DNA of 64,000 nucleotides from NCBI RefSeq assembly GCF_027257875.1, contig NZ_JAPVQY010000032.1, positions 1-64,000 of the forward strand, in the 5' to 3' direction. Below the pieces are notes generated by a model that was not told the DNA's origin, made no database searches, and worked only from the letters and a program-made list of their open reading frames with translations. This DNA comes from Burkholderia sp. IMCC1007. Its GTDB lineage: Bacteria; Pseudomonadota; Gammaproteobacteria; Burkholderiales; Burkholderiaceae. Below are positions 19,930 to 28,645 of this stretch, in pieces (positions within the stretch are counted from its first letter, which is position 1; every line of letters begins with the position of its first letter). A program made the position numbers and the translations under genes.

Positions 19930-20917
19930 ACGCGTCTTCCGCCTTGCCGCCGATCACGACCTGGCCGCTTTCGGCGAGGTTGCGCACGATCTGCAGGATG
20001 CGGCGCTGTTGCGTCTCGACTTCGGACACGCGCACCGGGCCGCGCGCGTCGAGATCCTCGGCGAGCAGTTCGGCCGCGCGCTGCGACATGTTCGCGAGGA
20101 ACTTCTGGCGCAGCGCGGGCGGCGCGCCCTTCAGCGCGACGATCAGCGTTTCCGATTCGACTTCCTTCAGCACCATCTGGATCGCGCGGTCCTCCAGGTC
20201 GAGCAGGTTCTCGAACACGAACATCTGATCGATGATCTTCTGCGCGAGATCGGCGTCGTACTGGCGCACGCTTTCGAGCACGCCTTCCTCATGGTTGCTC
20301 GTCATGAAGTTCAGGATCTCGGCCGCGGTGCGGATGCCGCCCATCGGGCTGCGCTTGAGGTTGTCGCTGCCGGACAGCAGGCCGGTCAGCACGTCGTCGA
20401 GCTCGCGCAGCGCGGCCGGCTGGATGCCGTCGAGCGTCGCGATCCGCAGCATCACGTCGTTGCGCAGCCGGTCGGCGAAACACGACGCGATCTCGGACGC
20501 CTGGTCGCGGTCGAGGTGCACGAGGATCGTCGCGATGATCTGCGGATGCTCGTTCTTGATCAGCTCGGCGACGGCGCCCGAGTCCATCCACTTCAGGCCC
20601 TCGATGCCGCTCGTGTCGCTGCCCTGCAGGATGCGGTCGATCAGCACGCCGGCCTTGTCCTCGCCGAGCGCCTTGGTCAGCACCGAGCGGATGTAGTCGC
20701 TCGAGTCGAGCGACAGCGCGGTGTGGCCTTCGGCTTCCTTGACGAAGTCCTGCAGCACGTCGTCGACCTCCTCGCGCGTGACGTTCTTCAGCGCGGCCAT
20801 CGCGACGCCGATCTTCTGGACCTCGCGCGGCGCGAGGAACCGGAATACCTGGGCGGCTTCTTCCTCGCCGATCGACATCAGCAGCAGCGCGCTCTTGGTC
20901 AAACCTTCAGCGTTCAT
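19922..20917 (-). CDS. fliG: flagellar motor switch protein FliG
   Basis: The 331-residue rotor protein of the C-ring. The start MNAEGLTKSALLLMSIGEEEAA, the middle-domain EHPQ motif in KNEHPQIIATILVHLD (about residue 125), and the C-terminal torque helix with charged residues (MFVFENLLDLEDRAIQMVLKEVE) are all present. It overlaps the end of fliF by 11 bp and the start of fliH by 8 bp. Confidence 0.97.
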   Translation of the reverse strand: MNAEGLTKSALLLMSIGEEEAAQVFRFLAPREVQKIGVAMAALKNVTREEVDDVLQDFVKEAEGHTALSLDSSDYIRSVLTKALGEDKAGVLIDRILQGSDTSGIEGLKWMDSGAVAELIKNEHPQIIATILVHLDRDQASEIASCFADRLRNDVMLRIATLDGIQPAALRELDDVLTGLLSGSDNLKRSPMGGIRTAAEILNFMTSNHEEGVLESVRQYDADLAQKIIDQMFVFENLLDLEDRAIQMVLKEVESETLIVALKGAPPALRQKFLANMSQRAAELLAEDLDARGPVRVSEVETQQRRILQIVRNLAESGQVVIGGKAEDAYV

Positions 20918-22670
20918 CGGACACCCAGTTTTTCACGACGGTGGCGACGATCTTCGGATCCCGGCGGGCGATCGTGCGCGCGTAGTCGAGGTTGCGTTCG
21001 TAGCGGTTCTTGTCGTTCTCGAAGCCGAGCTGCAGCGGATCGGCGTCGTCGGTGGCGAGCTGTGCGGGCAGGCCGTCGAGCACGACCGTATCGTCCGGCG
21101 CCGCGAGCGCGGGCGCGACCGGCTGCGGCGGCGGGAACGCGCGGCGCATCGCCGGGCGCACGAACATGAAATAGAGCGCCACCGCGGCGACGGCGATGCC
21201 GAGCCACTTCGCGACTTCCTTCGCCATCGCGATCATGTCCGGCTGGCGCCACCACGGCAGGTCGGCGTACGGGTCGCTCACGTTCGAGAACGCGCTGTTC
21301 ACGACGTTGACGGAGTCGCCGCGCTTCTCGTCGTAGCCCATCGCGTCCTTCACGAGCTGCTCGACCTGCGCGAGCTTCGCGGGCGGCAGCGGCTGCATCG
21401 TCACGTGGCCCTTCGCATCGGCGATCGGCTGGTAGTTGACGACGACGGCGACCGACAGCCGCTTCACGTTGCCCATCGGCTGTTCGGTATGGCGGATCGT
21501 CTTGTCGAGCTCGTAGTTGGTCGTCTGGTCCTTGCGGTCGCTGACCGGCGTCGCCTGCGGCCCGTTCTGGCCGTTGCCCGCGACGACCGGCGCGGAAGCC
21601 GGCTGCGGCGGCGTGTTCGACAGCGCGCCCGGCACGCCCGACGCGCCGCCCTGCGCGAGTTCGGTCGCGCTGCTGGTCTGCTGGCTACGGATCGCGGCCT
21701 GTTGCGGCGTGCCGTTCGGGCCGTAGCTTTCCGAAGTCTGTTCGATCTTCGAGAAATCGACGTCCGCGCTGACCTGCGAGCGCGCGTTGCCGGCGCCGAA
21801 GATCGGCGCGAGGATCGCGTCGATGCGCTTCTGCGTGTTGCCCTCGACCTGCTGCACGTACTTGAGCTGGCTCGCGTCGAGGCCGGACGCCGACGCGGAC
21901 TGGGTCAGCAGGTTGCCGTCCTGATCGACGATCGTCACGTTCTTCGCGGGCATGTCGGGCACGCCGGACGACACCATCCGCGTGATCGCCTGCACCTGCC
22001 CCTCGTCGAGCACGCGGCCCGGGTAGAGATCGACGAACACCGACGCGCTCGGCGCTTCCTTGTCGCGCACGAACACCGACGGCTTCGGGATCGCGAGATG
22101 CACCCGCGCGCCGCGCACCGCGTTGATCGACTCGATCGTGCGTTGCAGCTCGCCTTCGAGCGCGCGCTGGTAGTTCACCTGCTCGGCGAACTGGCTGATG
22201 CCGAATTTCTGGTTGTCCATCAGCTCGAAGCCGACCGAGCCGCCCTTGGGCAGGCCCATCGCGGCGAGCTTCAGGCGCGTTTCATGCACCTGGTTCGACG
22301 GCACGAGGATCGCGCCGCCGGCATCGGCGAACTTGTAGGGAACGTTTGCCTGCTGGAGCGCGGTGATGATCGCGCCGCCGTCGCGGTCCGACAGGTTGCT
22401 GTACAGCACGCGGTAGTCGGGCGCGCGGCTCCACAGCACGAGCGCGGTGATCACGGCGATCGCGAACGCGACGGCGATCACGAACGGCAGCTTCGGGTTG
22501 CCCTTCATCCGCGAGATGCCCGGGATGCGTTCGGCGAAGCCGCCCAACCCGAAGTCCGCGCCAGCGCCGCCCGCCCCCGGCAGCGCGGCGGCCGCGGTGG
22601 CGCCTGGCACCGGGCTGGCGAGGCTCGCGCGGGCGTCGGGGTTGATCAGCGAAGTGGCCTGCGAATCCAT
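20907..22670 (-). CDS. fliF: flagellar MS-ring protein FliF
   Basis: A 587-residue membrane protein forming the MS ring. One transmembrane segment lies near residue 55-75 (LPFVIAVAFAIAVITALVLW) and one near residue 465-480 (WLGIAVAAVALYFMFVRP), flanking the periplasmic YscJ-like ring-building region (VLYSNLSDRDGGAIITALQQ; ARVHLAIPKPSVFVRD). The C-terminus with the FliG-binding helix ends in VVKNWVSDE. It is the first gene of the minus-strand arm and is divergent from fliE; the promoter is in the 250-bp gap. Confidence 0.96.
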   Translation of the reverse strand: MDSQATSLINPDARASLASPVPGATAAAALPGAGGAGADFGLGGFAERIPGISRMKGNPKLPFVIAVAFAIAVITALVLWSRAPDYRVLYSNLSDRDGGAIITALQQANVPYKFADAGGAILVPSNQVHETRLKLAAMGLPKGGSVGFELMDNQKFGISQFAEQVNYQRALEGELQRTIESINAVRGARVHLAIPKPSVFVRDKEAPSASVFVDLYPGRVLDEGQVQAITRMVSSGVPDMPAKNVTIVDQDGNLLTQSASASGLDASQLKYVQQVEGNTQKRIDAILAPIFGAGNARSQVSADVDFSKIEQTSESYGPNGTPQQAAIRSQQTSSATELAQGGASGVPGALSNTPPQPASAPVVAGNGQNGPQATPVSDRKDQTTNYELDKTIRHTEQPMGNVKRLSVAVVVNYQPIADAKGHVTMQPLPPAKLAQVEQLVKDAMGYDEKRGDSVNVVNSAFSNVSDPYADLPWWRQPDMIAMAKEVAKWLGIAVAAVALYFMFVRPAMRRAFPPPQPVAPALAAPDDTVVLDGLPAQLATDDADPLQLGFENDKNRYERNLDYARTIARRDPKIVATVVKNWVSDER

Positions 22671-22919
22671 GCGACGAGTTTCTCCGGAGCGGGACGACTG
22701 AGCCGCTCGGACGAGCGGACGGACAATGACACGATGCGATTATCGTGATCCGGGCGGCGGTCCGATCGACCGAAAAGAGCGGGGTTTCCCCCGTACTTTC
22801 GCGGCTTTGGCGCGCGGTGCGCTGCTATCCTTTTTCGCGTTTCCGGCATGGTGCGCATCGTGCGGCGCCGGCGGATCGCCCGGTCGGGCCGGGTTTCTTC
22901 TCTTATGTCTGGGGACAGC

Positions 22920-23264
22920 ATGGCTGCCAACGTCAGCGGAATCGGATCGGTGTTGCAACAGATGCAGGCGATGGCCGCGCAGGCGTCCGGCGGGGTCGCG
23001 AGCCCGACGGCCGCGCTCGCCGGCTCCGGCGCCGCGACGGCCGGCACGTTCGCGAGCGCGATGAAGGCGTCGCTCGACAAGATCAGCGGCGACCAGCAGC
23101 ACGCGCTCGGCGAGGCGAAGGCGTTCGAGGTCGGCGCGGCGAACGTGTCGCTGAACGACGTGATGGTCGACATGCAGAAGGCGAATATCGGCTTCCAGTT
23201 CGGGCTCCAGGTCCGCAACAAGCTCGTGAGCGCCTACAACGACATCATGCAGATGTCGGTGTGA
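22920..23264 (+). CDS. fliE: flagellar hook-basal body protein FliE
   Basis: A 114-residue protein joining the MS ring to the rod. After an Ala/Gly-rich N-terminus the conserved part runs from [20 protein letters not shown] to [20 protein letters not shown] and the end [14 protein letters not shown]. The ATG at 22920 has GGGGA just upstream; another in-frame ATG five codons earlier (22905) is possible. The neighbour fliF on the other strand fits the classic fliE/fliF divergent order. Confidence 0.94.
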   Translation: MAANVSGIGSVLQQMQAMAAQASGGVASPTAALAGSGAATAGTFASAMKASLDKISGDQQHALGEAKAFEVGAANVSLNDVMVDMQKANIGFQFGLQVRNKLVSAYNDIMQMSV

Positions 23265-23308
23265 CGCGCACCGGCCGGCCGCGTCGACGGGCCGGCGGCC
23301 CGTGCGCC

Positions 23309-23335
23309 TAAAGCTTTTCAAATTCCTTCCGATAA
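23309..23335 (+). promoter_or_regulatory. sigma-28 (FliA) promoter for fliS-fliT
   Basis: TAAAGCTT (23309-23316), an 11-bp spacer and TCCGATAA (23328-23335) match the enterobacterial FliA consensus TAAAGTTT-N11-GCCGATAA at 14 of 16 positions. It lies 75 bp in front of fliS. Confidence 0.8.
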
Positions 23336-23409
23336 AGCGGAAGACGGCCGCGTCGTGCAATGCCGGGCGGCGGCCTTCGCATCACTCAACGCATCAAAAG
23401 GAGAAGCGC

Positions 23410-23844
23410 ATGTTTTCCCCAGGACACGCTGGAGCCAGTGCGTACGCGCGTGTCGGCGTCGAGACGGGGGTGATGGGCGCGTCCCCGCACCGGCTGATCG
23501 CGATGCTGTACCAGGGCGCGCGGCAGGCCATCGCGCTCGCGCGCCTGCATCTGCAGCAAGGCAACGTGCCGGCCCGCGGCGAAGCGATCGGCAAGGCGAT
23601 CGGGATCGTCGAGAGCGGCCTGCAGGCTTCGCTGAACCGCGACGCGGGCGGCGAGATCGCCGCGCGCCTCGATGCGCTGTATGCGTATATCGGCCGGCGT
23701 CTGCTGCAGGCCAATGCGGACGCGAGCGACGCGATGCTGGTCGAGGTCGACGGGCTGCTCGCGACGCTGGAGGAAGCATGGACGGGCATCGCGCCGGAAG
23801 TCGCGCGCATGGCTGCGCAACAGGCAGCGGGCGCGGCGCGATGA
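23410..23844 (+). CDS. fliS: flagellar export chaperone FliS
   Basis: A 144-residue helical chaperone that binds flagellin. The conserved start region is SAYARVGVETGVMGASPHRL followed by IAMLYQGARQAI. AAGGAG lies eight bases ahead of the ATG. It is preceded by a strong sigma-28 promoter match and overlaps fliT by ATGA. The fliD and fliC genes normally near it are not in this window. Confidence 0.93.
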   Translation: MFSPGHAGASAYARVGVETGVMGASPHRLIAMLYQGARQAIALARLHLQQGNVPARGEAIGKAIGIVESGLQASLNRDAGGEIAARLDALYAYIGRRLLQANADASDAMLVEVDGLLATLEEAWTGIAPEVARMAAQQAAGAAR

Positions 23845-24173
23845 ATCGCAAGGCCGAGTACTTCGCGCGTTACGAGGCGCTCGCCGCAGTGTCGGGCCGG
23901 ATGCTGTGCGCCGCGCGCGGCGCGGACTGGAGCGCGCTGCCGGAATTGCAGGCCGAATTCCTGCAACTCGTCGACGGGCTGAAGGAGGCCGATCCGGGCG
24001 TCACGCTCGACGAATCGGACCTCGGCCGCAAGCTCGGCCTGATCCGCCGCATCCTCGCCGACGACGCCGCGATCCGCGATCTCGCGAGCCCCGAAGTCGC
24101 GCGGCTGTCCGCGCTGTTCGAGGCGCGGCGCTCGACCCAGGTATTGACCGATCTCTACCGCGCACGCGGATAG
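23841..24173 (+). CDS. fliT: flagellar chaperone FliT
   Basis: A 110-residue helical protein starting MNRKAEYFARYEALAAVSGRM. Its position directly after fliS with a 4-bp overlap, its length and its helical make-up support FliT, the chaperone for the filament cap FliD. Sequence similarity in this family is low, so the name rests partly on position. Confidence 0.85.
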   Translation: MNRKAEYFARYEALAAVSGRMLCAARGADWSALPELQAEFLQLVDGLKEADPGVTLDESDLGRKLGLIRRILADDAAIRDLASPEVARLSALFEARRSTQVLTDLYRARG

Positions 24174-24246
24174 CGTTCGTTGGCCGCGGCCGCGGTTCCC
24201 GCGCCCGGATTCGCAACGAGGTGGCTGAGGTGAGCAGGCTCCGATC

Positions 24247-25605
24247 ATGACCGGTATCGACTCCGTTGCGGCCGCCCTGCTGGCGAGCCGCCTCGACAGC
24301 CTGCTGACCGGCACCGTGTCGGCGCCCGCCGGCGGCGGCGCGACCGTGCAGGTCGGCACGCCGGGCACCGGCGCGTCGTCGACGTCTGCGGCGAACGTCT
24401 CGCCCGCCGCGCCGCCGGCCTCCGCGCAAACCGCACTGTCCGACGTCGCGCTCGCGCTCGATGCGATCTCGCGTGCGGGCGGCGCCGCGACGCCCGTGGT
24501 CGCCGGGCGAACGCCGCTGCTGGCCGATCCTTCCGTGCTGGTGACCGATCCGGCAACGCCGCCGGCGTTCGGTCCGGGCGCGTCGGCCGGCACGTCTGCT
24601 TCGGCGGTCACGTCTGCTTCGACTGCTTCGACTGCTTCGACTGCCGCGACTGCCGCGACTGCCGCGACTGCCGCGACTGCCGCCGCGCCGCCCGTAGCGG
24701 TGCTGCAGGCCGCACTCGCGCAGGCCGTGAGCGAAAGCGGCCTCTTCTACGAATCCCATCTCGCGCAATGGGTGGCCGGCCAGCGCCCGCTCGCCGCGCT
24801 GCTGCGCGAACCGCAGGCGCGGCTTGCCGCACTCGCGCAGGGTGGCGCGGACGGTGCGCAGAACGACGCGTCCGACGTGCTCGACGAACTCCTCGCGCCG
24901 CGCTCGGCGCTGCCGGTCGCGGCACGAAACGCCGTGCAGCCGGGCGGCACGGGGCCGAATGAACTCGCGCAGAACGCTGCTGCGGGCGCGCGGCAATACG
25001 CGCCGTCGGGCGCGGCCGGCATGGCTGGCGATCCGCTCGGCGAACACGCCGGCTTGCGCTGGACGCCCGCGCGCGCCGAACTGGCCGCCGCGTCGTCCGC
25101 GCCGCAGGCGCAGACCGCGGCTTCCGTGCACCCTGACGCGGTGCCGATCGTCCGGCAGCAGCTCGATGCGCTCGCAACCGACCAGTTTCGCTGGAGCGGC
25201 GACGCATGGCCCGGCGCGCGCCTCGACTGGACGATCGAACCCGACGAGCACGGCGGCCACGCATCGCGCGGCGACGACGCGGGCGACGGCATCGCGTGGC
25301 GCACGCGGCTGACGCTGACGTTGCCGTCGCTGGGCACCGTCGATGCGGAACTGGTGCTGAACGGCTCGCAGCTCGTCGCGCGGCTGCGCGCGAATTCGAC
25401 CGGCGCCGATCGCCTCACGCGCAACGAGGGCGCGCTGCGGCAGCGGTTCGAGGGATCGGGGTTGCAGCTCGGCGGGCTGTCGATCCGCGCGGTCGACGAC
25501 GAGCCGGACGATTTCGACCCGCGCGTCGCTCAGGCGGCGTCCGCCGCGTATGCGCGCAGCGCGGCCGCCGGCACGCCGGGCCGCGACGACGACTTGCCGC
25601 GATGA
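24247..25605 (+). CDS. second FliK-type hook-length control protein
   Basis: A 452-residue protein starting MTGIDSVAAALLASRLDSLL. The C-terminal part (TRLTLTLPSLGTVDAELVLN through LRQRFEGSGLQLGGLSIRAVD) is a Flg_hook domain like that of FliK, while the N-terminal two thirds are low-complexity. Residues 123-146 are made by a 9-bp tandem repeat giving S-T-A then A-T-A units. It overlaps the next gene, an FlhB C-terminal-domain homologue, by ATGA, so a ruler-type protein and a switch-type protein are made together. How it shares work with the true fliK on the other arm is not known. Confidence 0.82.
   Translation: MTGIDSVAAALLASRLDSLLTGTVSAPAGGGATVQVGTPGTGASSTSAANVSPAAPPASAQTALSDVALALDAISRAGGAATPVVAGRTPLLADPSVLVTDPATPPAFGPGASAGTSASAVTSASTASTASTAATAATAATAATAAAPPVAVLQAALAQAVSESGLFYESHLAQWVAGQRPLAALLREPQARLAALAQGGADGAQNDASDVLDELLAPRSALPVAARNAVQPGGTGPNELAQNAAAGARQYAPSGAAGMAGDPLGEHAGLRWTPARAELAAASSAPQAQTAASVHPDAVPIVRQQLDALATDQFRWSGDAWPGARLDWTIEPDEHGGHASRGDDAGDGIAWRTRLTLTLPSLGTVDAELVLNGSQLVARLRANSTGADRLTRNEGALRQRFEGSGLQLGGLSIRAVDDEPDDFDPRVAQAASAAYARSAAAGTPGRDDDLPR
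24613..24684 (+). repeat. 9-bp coding minisatellite in the second fliK-like gene
   Basis: Eight 9-bp units in frame: ACTGCTTCG-type units followed by four perfect ACTGCCGCG units (24640-24675) and a variant. Changes in copy number would lengthen or shorten the protein by three residues at a time without frameshift. Confidence 0.85.
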
Positions 25606-25940
25606 GCATGACGTCCCGCAAGCGCGCGGCCGCGCTGGTCTACGATCCGAAAGGCGGCGATGCCGCCCCGCGCGTGGTCGCGAAGGGTTACGGGCTGCTC
25701 GCCGAGATGATCGTCGCCCGCGCGCACGATGCCGGGCTGTACGTGCATACGGCGCCGGCGATGGTGTCGCTGCTGATGCAGGTCGATCTCGACGACCGGA
25801 TTCCGCCGCAGCTTTACCAGGCCGTCGCGGATCTGCTCGCGTGGCTGTATTCGCTCGATCGCACCGAGGTCGGGCCCGCGCCCGAGGCCGGGCAGGGGGA
25901 CGCCGCGCCACGTTTTCCATTGCCGCCGCTGCGCCGCTGA
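25602..25940 (+). CDS. stand-alone FlhB cytoplasmic-domain protein (EscU/YscU/HrcU family)
   Basis: A 112-residue soluble protein whose stretch RAAALVYDPKGGDAAPRVVAKG, followed by YGLLAEMIV, lines up with the part of FlhB just after its NPTH autocleavage site. The NPTH motif and the membrane half are missing, so it equals the cleaved FlhB C-terminal fragment. PPQLYQAVADLLAWLYSLD near the end is also FlhB-like. It is translationally coupled to the upstream FliK-like gene. Similar small proteins (often called FlhX or FhlB) can replace or modulate the FlhB fragment in other bacteria; here that is inference. The window contains no full flhB. Confidence 0.85.
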   Translation: MSMTSRKRAAALVYDPKGGDAAPRVVAKGYGLLAEMIVARAHDAGLYVHTAPAMVSLLMQVDLDDRIPPQLYQAVADLLAWLYSLDRTEVGPAPEAGQGDAAPRFPLPPLRR

Positions 25941-26300
25941 GCGCGTCGGTACGGCAGGGCACGCACGGCACGCACGCACGGCTCGCTCGGCACGGCACTC
26001 GCGGCTCGGCTCGGCACGCACGGCACGGCACGCACACACACGCACACGCACACGCACACGCACACGCACACGCACACGCACACACGGCTCGACTCGCTCG
26101 GCACGGCACGGCATGGCTCGGCTCGGCTCGGCTCGGCTCGGCTCGGCTCGGCTCGGCTCGGCTCGGCTCGCTCTCTTGCGAAATGCTGTCTTCGTCTTTC
26201 GCCAGTATTTCGCCGATATCGCGCGTCTATCTTTTGCGATCGAAGCGCAAACCCCGCACTTCGTCGGCTATCGCGAGATTTCGCCGCCCGCCTGACGCGC
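25941..26300. repeat. low-complexity intergenic tract with (CGCACA)n and (GGCTC)n microsatellites
   Basis: From about 25950 the sequence is built from GGCAC/GCACG words, then seven perfect CGCACA units (26041-26082) and eleven perfect GGCTC units (26115-26169). No gene is credible inside it; the short open frames across it encode only RLGSA repeats. It separates the FlhB-like gene from the PepSY-type gene, both on the plus strand, so length changes would move the spacing in front of the latter. Confidence 0.9.
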
Positions 26301-26329
26301 TCAGATGGATTGAGTGCCGTCGCAGTTTG

Positions 26330-26348
26330 TGTAATGATATCCATTCTC
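26330..26348 (+). promoter_or_regulatory. candidate Fur box
   Basis: The 19 bases TGTAATGATATCCATTCTC match the classical Fur consensus GATAATGATAATCATTATC at 14 positions. It lies about 70 bp in front of the PepSY-type gene start. This suggests iron-dependent repression of that gene; no experiment is implied. Confidence 0.6.
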
Positions 26349-26420
26349 ATTTTCATGCTGCCCGGGCGGCGCGCGATTTCCGTGCGCCGCCCGTTGCTTT
26401 GGACGAATGGAAGCTTTCGC

Positions 26421-27140
26421 GTGAACGCGCCCGAAACGATCGCCCCGCCGCAGGCGGGCATTACCGTGCTGCATCCGGCCGCACGTCCGCTGACCGACGA
26501 CGAACTGGCCGCCCGCCGCCAGCGTTCGCGCCGCGCGACCTTCATCAAATGGTTGCGCAAGGTGCACGGCTGGGTCGGGCTATGGGGCGCGGTGCTCGGG
26601 CTGCTGTTCGGCGTGACGGGCGTGCTGCTCAACCACCGCGCGCCGCCGCTGAAGATTTCGACCGGCGAGCCGCAGGTCGAGCAGATGCAGATCGCGTTGC
26701 CGGACCCCGTGCCGAAGTCGCCCGCCGCGATGACGAAGTGGCTGCAGCACGAGCTGCACTTCGACGGCCGCCCGGGCCGCGTGCGCAAGGAGCCGGCACA
26801 GGCAGTCGCGTGGGGCGACAAGCGCGTGATGCAGCCGGAGCACTGGCAGATGGGCCTGTTCGGGCCGCACCAGAACCTGCAGGCCGAATACTGGGTCGGC
26901 AACGGCTATGTGTCGGTGAAGCGCACCGGCAACACGTTCCTGACGACACTGAACAACCTGCATCGCGGCGTCGGGATGAGCGTCGGCTGGGTGCTGCTGA
27001 TGGATACGATCGCGGGATCGCTGATCCTGCTGTCGCTCACAGGCGTGCTGCTGTGGACGGAGCTGAACAAACGTCGCACCGTGGGCTTCGTGCTGGTGGC
27101 CGGCTCGGTCGCCGCGGCGCTCGCCGCGGGCCTCGCCTGA
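26421..27140 (+). CDS. PepSY-associated transmembrane protein
   Basis: A 239-residue membrane protein. Residues about 50-70 (WLRKVHGWVGLWGAVLGLLF) give the first helix with the His residue typical of PepSY_TM proteins, then a periplasmic part, then LHRGVGMSVGWVLLMDTIAG with a second helix and a third at the C-terminus (VGFVLVAGSVAAALAAGL). Such proteins are often iron-regulated and sit with siderophore or haem uptake genes. The GTG at 26421 has GGAAG seven bases upstream; the frame is open to 26310, but that would place the Fur-box-like site inside the coding region. No siderophore gene is in the window. Confidence 0.8.
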   Translation: MNAPETIAPPQAGITVLHPAARPLTDDELAARRQRSRRATFIKWLRKVHGWVGLWGAVLGLLFGVTGVLLNHRAPPLKISTGEPQVEQMQIALPDPVPKSPAAMTKWLQHELHFDGRPGRVRKEPAQAVAWGDKRVMQPEHWQMGLFGPHQNLQAEYWVGNGYVSVKRTGNTFLTTLNNLHRGVGMSVGWVLLMDTIAGSLILLSLTGVLLWTELNKRRTVGFVLVAGSVAAALAAGLA

Positions 27141-27159
27141 TTCGCGCAGCGGAATGAAT

Positions 27160-27216
27160 GGCGCCGGCTTGCCGCCGGCGCATCGTGTGCGTCCGGCGCG
27201 GCGGCAAGCCGGCGCC
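27160..27216. terminator. long inverted repeat between convergent genes
   Basis: An 18-bp perfect inverted repeat (27160-27177 with 27199-27216; arms start GGCGCCGGCTTGCC) with a 21-nt loop lies between the ends of the PepSY-type gene and xdhC. There is no T-run, so classical rho-independent termination is uncertain, but it would form a strong hairpin on both transcripts. Confidence 0.6.
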
Positions 27217-27224
27217 GGGCGACC

Positions 27225-28250
27225 TCAGAGGCCGCAGGTCGCGCCGTTGTTGGCCGCGATCTCGCGCGCGGCTTTCGCGCCCTCGACCTGCAGGATCGTC
27301 GGCAGCGACACGTTGTTCTTCGCGGCCGTGACCTCGGCGAGGATCGAGATCGCGATTTCCGGCGGCGTGCGGCTGCCGATGTAGATGCCGGCCGGCCCGT
27401 GCAGCCGTGCGAGCTCCGCGTCGTTCAGGTCGAATTCGAGCAGCCGCTCGCGCCGCGCCGCGTTGTTGCGCCGCGAGCCGAGCGCGCCGACGTAGAACGC
27501 GGGCGTCTTCAGCGCCTCCATCAGCGCGAGATCGTCGAGTTTCGGGTCGTGCGTGAGCGCGATCACGGCCGAACGCGCATCCAGCTTCATGTCGAGCACC
27601 GTATCGTCCGGCATCGTACGCACGACGCGCGTGCCCGGCACGTCCCACGCATCCGTGTATTCCTCGCGCGGATCGCATACCGTCACCTGGTAGTCGAGCC
27701 CGACCGCGATCTGGCACAGATAGCGCGACAACTGCCCGGCGCCGATCACGAGCATTCGGTAGCGCGGCCCGTGGATCGTCACGAGGCGCTCACCGTCGAA
27801 CGCGAGGCCGTCGGTCGCCTGCGCGGGCGACAGCGATGCGCGGCCGGTCGCGAGCGTCATTGTGCGCGTGACGAGCCGGCCGGCCTCGACTTCCGCGCAG
27901 AGCGCGGCGATCCCGCTGTCGCGCGCGAGCGGCTCGAGCACGAGCTGGATCGTGCCGCCGCACGGCAGCCCGAAACGGTGCGCTTCCTCGGCCGTCACGC
28001 CGTACTTCACGGCTTCCGGGCGCGCATCGGCCGCGATCCCGCTCGCATGCACGCGGGCGATCAGGTCATCCTCGATGCACCCGCCGGACACGGAACCGAC
28101 GACGAGCCCGTCCTCGCGCACCGCGAGCATCGCGCCCTCGGGGCGCGGCGACGAACCCCAGGTCTTCACGACCGTCACGAGCAGCACGCGGCGTCCTTCT
28201 TCGAGCCAGCGCGCGCTCGACTTCAACACGTCGAGATCCACACTTTCCAT
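27225..28250 (-). CDS. XdhC family protein
   Basis: A 341-residue member of the XdhC/CoxI family, which helps insert sulfurated molybdenum cofactor into xanthine dehydrogenase-type enzymes. The N-terminal TVVKTWGSSPRPEGAMLAV and GSVSGGCIEDDL motifs and the C-terminal Rossmann part (YRMLVIGAGQLSRYLCQIA) with FYVGALGSRRN and IYIGSRTPPEIAISILAE are all present. GAGGTG precedes the start at 28250. No xdhA/xdhB or other molybdenum hydroxylase gene is nearby, so its partner is elsewhere. Confidence 0.9.
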   Translation of the reverse strand: MESVDLDVLKSSARWLEEGRRVLLVTVVKTWGSSPRPEGAMLAVREDGLVVGSVSGGCIEDDLIARVHASGIAADARPEAVKYGVTAEEAHRFGLPCGGTIQLVLEPLARDSGIAALCAEVEAGRLVTRTMTLATGRASLSPAQATDGLAFDGERLVTIHGPRYRMLVIGAGQLSRYLCQIAVGLDYQVTVCDPREEYTDAWDVPGTRVVRTMPDDTVLDMKLDARSAVIALTHDPKLDDLALMEALKTPAFYVGALGSRRNNAARRERLLEFDLNDAELARLHGPAGIYIGSRTPPEIAISILAEVTAAKNNVSLPTILQVEGAKAAREIAANNGATCGL

Positions 28251-28320
28251 CGTCGTCACCTCATTGATTGGCCGCATTATGAACCGCCTGCCGTAGCCCT
28301 GCTTGCCGTGTGCCGTGTGC

Positions 28321-28501
<181 letters not shown>

Positions 28502-28566
28502 CGGGCCGCGGGCCGCGGGCGGTTCGGACGCCCACTCCCGCCCGCGACGACGGCCAGTGCGCCGCG

Positions 28567-28606
28567 CCGAAAAAGCAAACGGCGCGCCCGCGAGGCGGGT
28601 GCGCCG
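28567..28606 (-). terminator. terminator of the APC permease gene
   Basis: On the minus strand a CGGCGCACCCGC-CTC-GCGGGCGCGCCG stem is followed by TTTGCTTTTTC. It lies 40 bp after the permease stop codon. Confidence 0.8.
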
Positions 28607-28645
28607 TGTCGAGCGGGGGCGACGCGGCGCGTCGCCGCCGGGCCG

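Noticed and set aside
26113-26295. A 60-codon frame of RLGSA repeats as a repeat protein
   Set aside because: It is only the translation of the GGCTC microsatellite, with no Shine-Dalgarno.
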